From the NCBI GenBank assembly GCA_030705955.1, contig JAUZPL010000006.1, positions 33,987 through 97,986 of the forward strand: a stretch of DNA of 64,000 bases, in the 5' to 3' direction. Origin of the DNA: Bacillota bacterium (GTDB lineage: Bacteria > Bacillota > Bacilli > Bacillales > Cytobacillaceae). Below the pieces are notes generated by a model, which made no database searches, was not told the origin of the DNA, and saw only the letters and a list, made by a program, of their open reading frames with translations. Positions 1 through 7,107 of the stretch are shown here, piece by piece (within the stretch, counting starts at the first letter, position 1; each line of letters starts with the position of its first letter). The translations under genes and the position numbers were made by a program.

Positions 1-171
1 GTTGGATATTTTCTTCCTTGTAAAATCGTTGTGTATTTAGAGAAAGGGAAAACAAAAATTGGAATGCCCAAACCTACTTCCCTAATTAGTATGGTTTCAG
101 ACTCGGAGTTAGAAACAATTGCCGAAGATATTGAACATCGCTTAATTGGTTGTATCGAAAAGGCAAAATAA
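1..171 (+). CDS. DUF302 family protein, C-terminal part
   Basis: The window opens inside this gene. Fifty-six codons are visible in frame from base 1 to a TAA at 169-171. The visible residues, with 'GYFLPCKIVVY' followed by 'KIGMPKPTSLI' and an acidic helix, match the C-terminal half of DUF302 proteins, a small alpha/beta family of unproven function often found beside sulfur or metal redox genes. The start is outside the window. A hairpin terminator follows at 222-247 and also serves the convergent glutaredoxin gene. Its position at the edge of the reactive-sulfur locus fits a redox role, which is inference. Confidence is high for a coding end and moderate for the family. Confidence 0.7.
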   Translation, partial: VGYFLPCKIVVYLEKGKTKIGMPKPTSLISMVSDSELETIAEDIEHRLIGCIEKAK

Positions 172-221
172 TTAATAAAAATGTATTTCTTTCTAAGGGA
201 TCCCTAAAAAAAATCTAGAAC

Positions 222-247
222 AAAAAAGAGGCCTAAGCCTCTTTTTT
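222..247. terminator. Bidirectional rho-independent terminator
   Basis: An A-tract and GAGGC pair with GCCTC and a T-tract around a CTAA loop. It lies between the convergent DUF302 gene and the selenoprotein glutaredoxin gene and has U-tracts in both directions. Confidence 0.8.
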
Positions 248-251
248 ATTC

Positions 252-482
252 CTATTTTACATACCTCATTAACGTTTCAGGATCATAGCCCAAAACCCAA
301 TGGCCATTTACCTTTGTCTGTGGTACCCCCATCTGTCCAGTTTCCTGAACAAGTCTTTGGGCGGCTATAGGATCTAACTGCACATTTACTTCTTTGAAGG
401 TTAATCCTTGAGACTCAAGGAATTGTTTCATCATTGTGCAGTATGGTCAAGTATTGGTCGAATAAACCGTAATTTCATTCAT
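252..482 (-). CDS. Selenocysteine-containing glutaredoxin-like protein (in-frame UGA)
   Basis: A 76-residue thioredoxin-fold protein, read through one UGA at 449-447. It starts at ATG 482, eight bases after a perfect AGGAGG. The first residues are MNEITVYSTNT, then UGA at codon 12, then PYC. UGA therefore occupies the first, nucleophilic cysteine of the glutaredoxin C-P-Y-C site, giving U12-P-Y-C15. Family similarity continues without a frame change after the UGA: 'QMGVPQTKVNG' holds the conserved cis-proline and 'WVLGYDPE' follows. A conventional gene caller would begin at codon 18 and lose the active site. A 7-bp hairpin with a GUC loop lies 26-42 nt after the UGA (405-421). The gene lies 106 bp downstream of the CoA-disulfide reductase gene on the same strand, suggesting a role in thiol or persulfide reduction. 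A nonsense mutation is the alternative, but the UGA at exactly this residue, plus a second case in this window, argues for selenocysteine. Confidence 0.85.
405..421 (-). promoter_or_regulatory. Putative bacterial SECIS hairpin of the glutaredoxin gene
   Basis: In the mRNA sense, UCCUUGA pairs perfectly with UCAAGGA around a GUC loop. It begins 26 nt after the UGA and lies inside the coding sequence. Bacterial SECIS elements sit at about this distance from the UGA and present a G-U in the apical loop to SelB. The structure was deduced by eye and no folding energy was computed. Confidence 0.65.
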
Positions 483-588
483 TCTGCGTGCCTCCTAGTA
501 TTGATTTCCCGATTCTGTTATTGCAAATAAAGAATTGGGACAACAATTTTGGTTTTCCCTTTCTTTTAATAAAAAAAACTGGCTAATA

Positions 589-2235
589 TTAAGCAAAAAC
601 TGAAGAATAAGTCTTCCAACCACCATCTAGGTTTTTTACTTTAAAGCCATTTTCTGAAAGAATCCGTGCAGCAAGGTAGCCTCTCAACCCAACTTGACAT
701 GAAACATATATCGTTTCATTCTTTGGAAGCTCTTCAAGATGTTCACGAATATCACCAAGAGGCATATTAATGGAGCCCTTAATAAATCCATTTTCTCTTT
801 CTTTTGGTTCACGAACATCAATTAATAATCCGTTATTTTCAATAATCTTGTCTATCTCATCCCATTGGACTGTCTCCACTTCACCATTTATTATGTTTGT
901 TGCAACATATCCCGCCATGTTTACAGGGTCCTTTGCAGAGGAAAATGGAGGAGCATATGACAACTCAATTTCGGTCATGTCAAAGACTGTTAAGTTTCCT
1001 TTAATAGCTGTGGCAATGACATCAATCCGTTTATCAACGCCATCTTTCCCTACTGCCTGGGCTCCTAAAATATACCCTTCATTTGGATCAAATAATAATT
1101 TTAAAGCGATGGGAGCTGCACCAGGATAATACCCTGCATGGGAACTTGGATGAGTGTGAATGGCCTGGTAAGGAATATTTAATTGTTTTAATCGTTTCTC
1201 GTTATTTCCTGTCGTTGCAACGGTTAAGTCAAAAACTTTAGCAATAGAGGTTCCAAGAGTTCCTTTATAAGTTTCTTGTTTTCCGTAAATATTATTAGCA
1301 ACTATCCGGCCTTGACGGTTAGCAGGTCCAGCAAGTGGAATCATGGCAGCATTTCCGTTAATATAATCAGTTACTTCAATAGCGTCCCCAATGGCAAAAA
1401 TACTTTCATCATTGGTTTGCAGGAATTCATTAACTTGGATACCACCCCTTTCTCCAATATTCAAGCCAGCATCTTTTGCTAATTGGTTTTCAGGGCGAAC
1501 ACCAATGGAAAGAAGGGTTAAGTCTGAAGGTAGTTGCTTTCCACTTGAAAGCTCAATCACAGTTCCATTTTCTTCAAAGGCTTTTACTCCATCGTTTAAA
1601 ATAAGATTTACGCCTTTCTCAATTAAATGTTTATGCACAATCGCTGCCATCTCATAATCAAGTGGAGCCATAACTTGATTAGCCATTTCCACAACTGTAA
1701 CGTTTAAGCCACGTTCAACTAAATTTTCGGCCATTTCAAGTCCAATAAATCCCCCACCTACAATAACAGCATTTTTTGGCTGTTCTTGATCTACCACGGC
1801 TTTGATTTTATCTGTATCGGGAATATTGCGAAGGGTAAATACATTCTTTGCTTCGCTTACCCCCTCGATGTTTGGAAAAATTGGCTTTGCGCCCGGCGAT
1901 AAAATCAGCGCATCATAGCTTTCTTCATATTCTTCATTTGTTATGAGATTTCTAACTTCAACTGTTTTTTTAATACGATTAATTTTTGTTACCTCAGTTG
2001 AGACACGGATATCTAAATTAAATTTCTTACTCATTCCTTCAACTGTTTGTACTAAAAGCTTCCCGCGATCTTTAATTGTTTCTCCAATGTAATAAGGAAG
2101 ACCACAATTAGCAAAAGATATATGTTCACCCCGTTCAAAAAGAACAATTTGGGATTTTTCATCAAGTCTTCTTAATCTAGCTGCGGCAGTTGCACCACCG
2201 GCAACCCCACCTATAATGACTATTTTTTTAGACAT
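589..2235 (-). CDS. cdr: CoA-disulfide / CoA-persulfide reductase with C-terminal rhodanese domain
   Basis: A 548-residue flavoprotein fused to a rhodanese domain. The N-terminal 'IVIIGGVAGGATAAARLRR' is the FAD-binding Rossmann motif. 'SFANCGLPYYIG' carries the single active-site cysteine (about residue 44) typical of CoA-disulfide reductases. A second Rossmann motif for NAD(P)H is 'AVIVGGGFIGLEMAE' (about 158-172). The last 100 residues are a rhodanese domain with 'VSCQVGLRGY' holding its catalytic cysteine. Such fusions reduce CoA disulfide, CoA persulfide or polysulfide. Start ATG 2235 has AAGGAGG upstream. A CsoR/CstR-like palindrome lies just upstream at 2262-2277. The divergent TusA-rhodanese and DsrE-like genes and the downstream Sec-glutaredoxin indicate a persulfide-handling locus. 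Confidence 0.9.
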   Translation of the reverse strand: MSKKIVIIGGVAGGATAAARLRRLDEKSQIVLFERGEHISFANCGLPYYIGETIKDRGKLLVQTVEGMSKKFNLDIRVSTEVTKINRIKKTVEVRNLITNEEYEESYDALILSPGAKPIFPNIEGVSEAKNVFTLRNIPDTDKIKAVVDQEQPKNAVIVGGGFIGLEMAENLVERGLNVTVVEMANQVMAPLDYEMAAIVHKHLIEKGVNLILNDGVKAFEENGTVIELSSGKQLPSDLTLLSIGVRPENQLAKDAGLNIGERGGIQVNEFLQTNDESIFAIGDAIEVTDYINGNAAMIPLAGPANRQGRIVANNIYGKQETYKGTLGTSIAKVFDLTVATTGNNEKRLKQLNIPYQAIHTHPSSHAGYYPGAAPIALKLLFDPNEGYILGAQAVGKDGVDKRIDVIATAIKGNLTVFDMTEIELSYAPPFSSAKDPVNMAGYVATNIINGEVETVQWDEIDKIIENNGLLIDVREPKERENGFIKGSINMPLGDIREHLEELPKNETIYVSCQVGLRGYLAARILSENGFKVKNLDGGWKTYSSVFA

Positions 2236-2261
2236 TATTTTTTCCTCCTTTTTCCCTTGAA

Positions 2262-2277
2262 ATACCTATAGGGGTAT
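2262..2277. promoter_or_regulatory. CsoR/CstR-like operator
   Basis: ATACCTATAGGGGTAT is a near-palindrome resembling the ATACCCC-TA-GGGGTAT sites of the CsoR/CstR repressor family. It sits 27 bp upstream of the reductase start, in the divergent gap shared with the TusA-rhodanese gene. CstR senses persulfides and controls rhodanese/TusA genes in staphylococci, so the context fits. No csoR/cstR gene is in the window. Confidence 0.55.
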
Positions 2278-2392
2278 GTTAACATATTTTTTGTGATAAT
2301 GCATGTGATTAATATCACTCACATAATGCGCCATTTTTCAAAGTATGATTTTGTCACATTTTAAAATACTAATTGTTTGAAGGAGGGTTTTC

Positions 2393-2968
2393 ATGAGTAT
2401 AACAGCTAATTATGTACTAGATGCCAAGGGACTTGCGTGTCCAATGCCTATTGTAAAAACTAAAAAAGCTATGACTGAATTACTTCCTGGGCAAGTAATT
2501 GAAATTCAGGCCACAGATAAGGGCTCTACTGCAGACTTAAAAGCCTGGGCTGAAACAACTGGGAATCAGTATTTAGGGACAATTGAAGAGGGAATCACGT
2601 TAAAACATTATTTACGCAAAGCCTCTGAAAATGAAGTAAAGCTAGAAAGAACTTATTCAGATGTTGTCTCACTAAATGAACTGTTAACTAAAATAGAGGG
2701 TAATGAAAAAATTACCGTCCTAGACGTTCGTGAACCTGCGGAGTATGCTTTTGGGCACATTCCTGGAGCAAAATCCATTCCATTAGGTGAATTGGAACAA
2801 CGCCTTAATGAATTAAACCAGGAAGATGAAATTCATATCATTTGCCGGTCTGGATCAAGAAGTGATTTAGCAGCAAAGCAGTTATCAAAAAAAGGATTTA
2901 AAATTATAAAAAATGTAGTTTCGGGAATGAAAGACTGGACAGGTCCAGTTGAAACCGAAAACAACTAA
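2393..2968 (+). CDS. TusA-rhodanese fusion sulfurtransferase
   Basis: A 191-residue two-domain sulfur carrier. Residues 7-75 are a TusA/SirA domain with the 'GLACPMPIVKTKKA' motif, whose Cys-Pro cysteine carries the persulfide. Residues about 95-187 are a rhodanese domain: 'VLDVREPAEYAFGHIPGA' and the active-site loop 'ICRSGSRS', whose cysteine is catalytic. The arrangement resembles the N-terminal part of staphylococcal CstA. AGGAGGG lies eight bases before ATG 2393. The gene diverges from the CoA-disulfide reductase across the CsoR/CstR-like operator and is followed after 17 bp by a DsrE-like gene, probably as one transcript. The likely role is to pass sulfane sulfur between acceptors and limit persulfide stress. 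Confidence 0.9.
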   Translation: MSITANYVLDAKGLACPMPIVKTKKAMTELLPGQVIEIQATDKGSTADLKAWAETTGNQYLGTIEEGITLKHYLRKASENEVKLERTYSDVVSLNELLTKIEGNEKITVLDVREPAEYAFGHIPGAKSIPLGELEQRLNELNQEDEIHIICRSGSRSDLAAKQLSKKGFKIIKNVVSGMKDWTGPVETENN

Positions 2969-2985
2969 TTAGGAGGAATAGGAAA

Positions 2986-3375
2986 ATGAAAGTAGCGATT
3001 ATTGCCGCTAATGGAGGATTATTTGATGCATATAAGGTGTTTAATATTGCAACAGCAGCAGCTGCTACAGATGCTGAGGTAGGGATCTTTTTTACGTTTG
3101 AAGGGCTAAATTTGATTCATAAACAAGCCTATAAGCAACTTCCACTACCTGAAGGAAAAGAACATTTTCAAGAGGGATTCCAAAAGGCAAATGTCCCGTC
3201 AATTGAAGAACTTGTATCCATGGCACAAGAAATGGGAGTTAAATTAATAGCTTGTCAAATGACCATGGATGTGATGAGTTTGGAAAAAGAACATTTTGTT
3301 GAAGGAATTGAAGTAGGCGGAGCGGCTTCCTTCCTTAACTTTGCCAAGGATGCTAATGTCACTTTATCCTTTTAA
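2986..3375 (+). CDS. DsrE/DsrF-like sulfur-relay family protein
   Basis: A 129-residue protein of the DsrE/DsrF/DsrH-like family. It starts 'MKVAIIAANGGLFDAYKVF', with a beta strand and glycine loop. 'GVKLIACQMTMDVM' carries the single cysteine expected to hold a persulfide. The C-terminal 'GGAASFLNFAKDANVTLSF' is typical of family members that pair with TusA and rhodanese proteins. It lies 17 bp after the TusA-rhodanese gene behind AGGAGG, so co-transcription is likely. The terminator at 3501-3532 closes the unit. Between them (3376-3500) no gene is visible. Confidence 0.85.
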   Translation: MKVAIIAANGGLFDAYKVFNIATAAAATDAEVGIFFTFEGLNLIHKQAYKQLPLPEGKEHFQEGFQKANVPSIEELVSMAQEMGVKLIACQMTMDVMSLEKEHFVEGIEVGGAASFLNFAKDANVTLSF

Positions 3376-3500
3376 TCAGAAGAAGATGGATCATTTAATA
3401 TCGGAAGAAACGTTAATCTTAAAAAGGAGAATTCTCTAACTGAAAAAAGAAGGAAATCAATTTCTCTAAAAGTATCAATTGATTCTTCAAAAATACAAGA

Positions 3501-3532
3501 AACCACACTGATTGAAATCAGTGTGGTTTTTG
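3501..3532 (+). terminator. Rho-independent terminator of the TusA/DsrE operon
   Basis: AACCACACTGATT pairs perfectly with AATCAGTGTGGTT around a short loop and is followed by a T-tract. Confidence 0.85.
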
Positions 3533-3613
3533 TATGGGAAAAGTTTATTTACAATAAACATAAAATACCTAATTTATGAATATCCATTAAAAAGGTGAAA
3601 GGAGAGGGTGTGG

Positions 3614-3883
3614 ATGGTTAAGGTACCAATCCCTGCTCAATTTAATATTCATATTAACATTATTAAAGTGAATTCCTTTGAAAATGCATCCGCAATTAAT
3701 GTTGGTAATAATTTATTGGCAGAATGGCACAATTCAGATAAGAAGAATATGGGTCTTGGACAAAATATGGGGGATGGAAGCTGTTTTTTGGGAACTGAAA
3801 GTATGGTGGATGACAGGGATCAGATTGATTCAGCTTCTTCTTTTGAATCGGAATGGCTTCCAAGGCCTGATATAACGGAATAA
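3614..3883 (+). CDS. GerPA/GerPF-like spore protein, divergent
   Basis: An 89-residue protein. ATG 3614 is preferred to the in-frame GTG at 3608 because GGAG at 3601-3604 is correctly spaced only for the ATG. 'IHINIIKVNSFENASAINVGN' followed by 'GLGQNMGDGS' is the same pattern seen in the three genes that follow: a hydrophobic strand, 'K-V-N-S', an 'IN-G' step, then 'G-x-G-Q-x-x-GD'. This is the pattern of the small GerPA/GerPF family, inner-coat proteins needed for germinant access in Bacillus spores. The C-terminus is longer and acidic ('DDRDQIDSASSFESEW'). It leads a co-directional cluster of four, probably expressed in the mother cell late in sporulation (inference). Confidence 0.65.
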   Translation: MVKVPIPAQFNIHINIIKVNSFENASAINVGNNLLAEWHNSDKKNMGLGQNMGDGSCFLGTESMVDDRDQIDSASSFESEWLPRPDITE

Positions 3884-3895
3884 AGGAGTTTTGAT

Positions 3896-4126
3896 ATGTT
3901 TTTTAAACCAACTGACATCGAAATAGGTGCCCTTAAAGTGAACAACTTAGACCATGGAGGAGCAATTTCTTTTGGCGCTACACAGAAAATAGGAAGAAAC
4001 GTATGTGCAAAAAAAACTCAAGGATTTGGTCAACAGATGGCTGATTATACCATTCAAGCAGTTAATGTCCGTTATGTATTAGATGATGATAGTTTAGATC
4101 AATTTTCAATTAAAATAAACAAATAA
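3896..4126 (+). CDS. GerPA/GerPF-like spore germination protein
   Basis: A 76-residue protein of the GerPA/GerPF type. 'IEIGALKVNNLDHGGAISFG' gives the N-terminal strand and glycine turn, and the C-terminus 'VLDDDSLDQ' matches the family ending 'D-D-D-x-x-D-Q'. The family's usual length is 60-80 residues. It lies 12 bp after the previous gene, with AAAGGAG before ATG 3896. It is the member of the cluster closest to classical GerPF. These proteins act in the spore coat as a permeability path for small germinants. An unpaired cysteine at residue 41 is unusual for the family. Confidence 0.75.
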   Translation: MFFKPTDIEIGALKVNNLDHGGAISFGATQKIGRNVCAKKTQGFGQQMADYTIQAVNVRYVLDDDSLDQFSIKINK

Positions 4127-4174
4127 TTGAACCGATTTTTTAAAACATCAATATATCCTGGGGAGGTATGGCAT

Positions 4175-4408
4175 TTGTATTTCGGACCGGTAACTATCAA
4201 CCTTCTTGCCTTGAAAATTAACTCGGTTGATCATTCAGCTATTGTAAATATGGGTCCCAGTCAACATATTGATGTATTTGTATCCTATAAAAGAAGCCAG
4301 GGGGTTGGAGAACAGAATGGCGATATCTCTCCAATGCTTTTGAACAAATCCTTTGTTTTGGATAATGATTTAAATGATAGTCCTACTATTAAAAATAGTG
4401 TTCTATAA
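4175..4408 (+). CDS. GerPA/GerPF-like spore germination protein
   Basis: A 77-residue protein starting at TTG 4175, chosen because GGGAGG at 4161-4166 is correctly spaced. The frame is open back to 4127, but no upstream start has a ribosome-binding site. 'VTINLLALKINSVDHSAIVNMG' then 'QGVGEQNGDISP' and 'VLDNDLNDSPTIK' are the family landmarks. It is clearly a duplicate of the next gene, sharing 'GEQNGD-SP' and 'ND/AD-SPT-KNS'. It is third of four co-directional paralogues. Confidence 0.75.
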   Translation: MYFGPVTINLLALKINSVDHSAIVNMGPSQHIDVFVSYKRSQGVGEQNGDISPMLLNKSFVLDNDLNDSPTIKNSVL

Positions 4409-4467
4409 GAACTAGACTAATAGTGGAGAAATATTACCCTAAAATTCATTCAAGGGAGTGTTGAAAC

Positions 4468-4704
4468 TTGGTTTTTTTTACGCCCTTAGTCATTAATCTT
4501 CTAGGTTTTAAAGTGAATTCTGTAGATAATTCATCTGTTATAAATGCTGGTTCCCTTTTTTATATTGATCAATTTACGTCCTATAAACGAAATCAAGCAT
4601 TTGGAGAGCAAAATGGTGATCTTTCTCCAATTAATATACCGATTATGTCTGTTATTGACCCAGATATTGCTGATAGCCCGACAGTCAAAAATAGTTTGGC
4701 ATAA
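4468..4704 (+). CDS. GerPA/GerPF-like spore germination protein
   Basis: A 78-residue paralogue of the preceding gene, starting at TTG 4468 with GGGAG upstream. It shares 'PLVINLLGFKVNSVDNSSVINAG', 'AFGEQNGDLSP' and 'DPDIADSPTVKNS' with its neighbour. The pair is a recent tandem duplication within the GerPA/GerPF-like cluster. A short GC-rich inverted repeat with a T-tract just after the stop (about 4730-4755) may end the transcript. Confidence 0.75.
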   Translation: MVFFTPLVINLLGFKVNSVDNSSVINAGSLFYIDQFTSYKRNQAFGEQNGDLSPINIPIMSVIDPDIADSPTVKNSLA

Positions 4705-4753
4705 AGTTTCAAATTAAAAGTAGGATCTAGGCTGCCGTTTAGGTGGCTTTTTT

Positions 4754-4845
4754 AGCTAATCAGCATTTATATCTATAAATGCTGAACGCATAAGAAAAAC
4801 TAAGGAATTCGCCTCAAAGACATGGAGAATTCCAAGTTTTTCTAA
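4754..4845. repeat. Structured intergenic repeat, family A (copy 1)
   Basis: It starts 'TAGCTAATCAG'. It holds a perfect 10-bp hairpin of AGCATTTATA and its complement, then 'CTGAACGCATAAG', then a second long hairpin of AGAAAAACT-GGAATTC arms. Copy 2 at 55865-55968 shares 'AGCT-ATCAG', 'ATTTATATC-ATAAAT-CTG' and 'AACGCATAAG' in the same order. A weaker relative is at 38712-38792. No coding capacity is seen. Confidence 0.7.
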
Positions 4846-4891
4846 TTGAGGAAGGATAGAAAAAAATCAATTGATCTCCTCATCCTAATTG

Positions 4892-5121
4892 TCAATTCTT
4901 AATTTTAAACCAATTTTTTTGAAAATATAGAATCATAACGGTCACAATAATTTCAATTACTAATGGGAGAAGAGACCCTCCGGCAGTAAATACAAAGTCA
5001 TTCGATTTACCTTTTTGATAGAAATGGAAAGTTACATTTTGACATGAAATAAAAAGCCAATTTAGTACAATACTGTTACTGTTAAAATAAATGTTAAGAA
5101 ACTGGTCAGGAATAACTTCAT
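4892..5121 (-). pseudogene. Frameshifted small membrane protein gene
   Basis: An ATG at 5121 with AGAGGA upstream begins 'MKLFLTSFLTFILTVTVLY' and stops at TAA. In the other frame the reading continues as 'NWLFISCQNVTFHFYQKGKS', then 'DFVFTAGGSLLPLVIEIIVT' and on to a TGA at 4892-4894. The two parts together make a plausible two-helix membrane protein of about 75 residues interrupted by one frameshift. It lies directly downstream of the MFS gene on the same strand. I do not recognise the family. A real short ORF plus chance downstream coding is the alternative. Confidence 0.4.
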
Positions 5122-5154
5122 TTTAATCCTCTTTTTTTAGGTTTAATTCCTCCT

Positions 5155-6339
5155 TTATATTTCATTCTTACACACACAAGAGACAACAACATCATTCTTC
5201 TTTATAATAAAATTACTTTTTCTGTAAAAAATGATAGAAATCAGAAAGAATACTATAGTGAGGTAACCCACTATAGGGTAACCATGATAGGCATGATAGA
5301 GCCACCCTGAAGCAGTGGATCCAACAAATGCCCCTCCGTACATTGTAGCACTGGCTAAACTGGATATTGTTCCTTTTAAGGATGGGTTAATGGACTGTAA
5401 AGAACTCATCATGAAAGGGAACAATATGCCCCCCAATGTAAACACGAATAAAAAGCAGATAATGAAAACTGGAATTACTGGTAGCTGTGAAAGGATTATA
5501 TAAAGAAAGACCAAACTGAAAATTCCATAGGAAAATAAAGTTTTAAGTTCTAATTTTTTGGCCAAATTTGAACTAATAAAGCTGCCAATTAAATTTCCTA
5601 TTCCAAGTATCATCATAGCAGTGCCTATTCCAAATAGTGTTAAATGATAGTAGTCGTGTAGCACCATTCCAATCAGACTGAACGATGCAAAGTTTCCAAT
5701 TTGAAAAAGGAGATAAGCTAGAAAGCTCGGTACACTTTGTTTTGAAGTAAATAATTGCCTATATCTGGCCCATAGATTTGCAGCTTGGTTCTGGGGTGTA
5801 ATAGGTGTCGGAAGATAAAGGTAAGAGAGAATGAGTAATACAAATGAAAAGGTTCCAAGGACGAAAAATGGTGTGGACCAATGATTAATGGCTAAATAAC
5901 TTCCTAATGGGACCCCTAGAAACTGAGCAGTAGAAAGCCCCGCGGCAGCTATACCCATTCCTTTCACGATATCCTTTGGAGCAACAAGAGTGGGAACGAG
6001 TGCCCAAACTTGAGGAGCTACCATGGCTGCACATATACCTGCTAGTAATCGAAAGGTAATGATTGACCATTCATTAAAGGCTATTCCGCAAAGCATGGTA
6101 GAAGCGGCGAAACTAATTAACCCAAATAATAAGACCTTTTTTCTATTCCACCCATCAGATAGAGGGCCTATAAAAATAGCAAACATTGCATATCCGATTG
6201 CATACGCACCCACCACCCAACCCAAATGTTCAGGACTGATGCTTAAATCAGATTTTAATGTTGGTAGTAAAGGGGAAACAATAAAGGTATCTGTTCCGAT
6301 AGCAAACATAATTAAGAAGGGCAAAAAAATAAATTTCAT
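5155..6339 (-). CDS. MFS efflux transporter (DHA1-type)
   Basis: A 394-residue, 12-helix major facilitator. ATG 6339 is chosen over the in-frame ATG at 6348 because AAGGAG directly abuts the latter. The loop 2-3 signature appears as 'GPLSDGWNRKKVLLFGLISF' and motif C-like glycines as 'GLSTAQFLGVPLGSYLA'. The family exports drugs, sugars or amino acids by proton antiport, and the substrate cannot be told from sequence. No regulator lies next to it. The C-terminus 'VVVSCVCKNEI' has two cysteines close together, which is unusual. Confidence 0.85.
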   Translation of the reverse strand: MKFIFLPFLIMFAIGTDTFIVSPLLPTLKSDLSISPEHLGWVVGAYAIGYAMFAIFIGPLSDGWNRKKVLLFGLISFAASTMLCGIAFNEWSIITFRLLAGICAAMVAPQVWALVPTLVAPKDIVKGMGIAAAGLSTAQFLGVPLGSYLAINHWSTPFFVLGTFSFVLLILSYLYLPTPITPQNQAANLWARYRQLFTSKQSVPSFLAYLLFQIGNFASFSLIGMVLHDYYHLTLFGIGTAMMILGIGNLIGSFISSNLAKKLELKTLFSYGIFSLVFLYIILSQLPVIPVFIICFLFVFTLGGILFPFMMSSLQSINPSLKGTISSLASATMYGGAFVGSTASGWLYHAYHGYPIVGYLTIVFFLISIIFYRKSNFIIKKNDVVVSCVCKNEI

Positions 6340-6527
6340 AAACGACATCTCCTTATTTTAGTTTAATAACAATTGGGGGAAGTTAACTTTGTTGCTATTG
6401 GCTGTAGCCAGCCAAATATTAAGTCTTATTAAGGAAAAGGGGATAGATTATTAAGTCCTTTTTATTTCTACCTAGGAAATTATAAAAAATCTACATGTTG
6501 ATAACTTTGAAAATAGTTAATTTACGT
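6340..6527. other. Intergenic stretch upstream of the MFS gene
   Basis: AT-rich promoter-type sequence. A short inverted repeat GGCTG-TAGC-CAGCC occurs near 6399-6412. No gene, RNA or clear operator was recognised. The repeat at 6528 follows. Confidence 0.4.
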
Positions 6528-6738
6528 CTAGCTTCGAAGCACTGGATGTGCAAGTACCGACGTTGCACATGGATGCGGTGATTTTAGTCGGTCAGTGCCT
6601 AGCGTCTAGTGTCATTCCCTCTCCGCCCTACGATTTGTCAGCATCGAATCACCTCCGGTTCTTCGTGTTTCCTGTATCTCAATTGGAGAGCTCTAGGCCA
6701 TACGCCGCTGATCAAGGCGCTTGCGCTTTTGTTCAATA
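6528..6738. repeat. GC-richer intergenic repeat, family R (copy 1)
   Basis: It begins 'GTCTAGCTTCGAAGCACTGG' and ends 'CAAGGCGCTTGCGCTTTTG'. The composition is clearly more GC-rich than its surroundings. Both ends recur at 51482-51616 ('TACTGGATGTGCAAGT' and 'CAAGGCGCTTGTGCTTTTG'). It resembles the roughly 150-200 bp mobile-looking intergenic repeats scattered in Bacillus genomes. The short ORF inside it is not considered real. Confidence 0.7.
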
Positions 6739-6774
6739 ATCAAAGAATATGAACTAAAATAGTATGAATGAGTA

Positions 6775-6951
6775 TCAGGCACAACTTTGGCAATAGTTGT
6801 TTATTTTGATTTCAGTTGATGGCTTTTTAGTATTTATGCCCTGTTCTTTCAAAATCTCTTCAGCAAAAAACCGCCATGCACTTCTAGACTTTCTTTCTAT
6901 TTCCATTTGACGGTTTTTTATAGTGACCAACATTTCATATTCATGTAACAT
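6775..6951 (-). CDS. Small hypothetical protein
   Basis: A 58-residue protein. ATG 6951 is preferred because GGGAGAGGG lies just upstream; the open frame to 7080 has no further start signal. 'MLHEYEMLVTIKNRQMEIERKSRSAWRFF' is charged and probably helical. The C-terminus ends 'NNYCQSCA' with a Cys-x-x-Cys pair that could bind metal. It lies next to repeat R and the antiporter remnant. I do not recognise the family. Confidence 0.5.
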   Translation of the reverse strand: MLHEYEMLVTIKNRQMEIERKSRSAWRFFAEEILKEQGINTKKPSTEIKINNYCQSCA

Positions 6952-7107
6952 ATTGAACCCTCTCCCTTTTATCAAATAATTTTGATGTATTGTATAAAAA
7001 AATAAAGTGGTTATGTTTTTCTTTTCTAAATCAAATAATATTGATGAATTAATAATATGTCCAAAACTCCCTAATGTCAACTATTAATCAAAATAAATTG
7101 ATTATAA

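Noticed and set aside
6548..6739. 63-residue ORF inside repeat R
   Set aside because: It has no ribosome-binding site and no protein-like pattern; its length reflects the higher GC content of the repeat.
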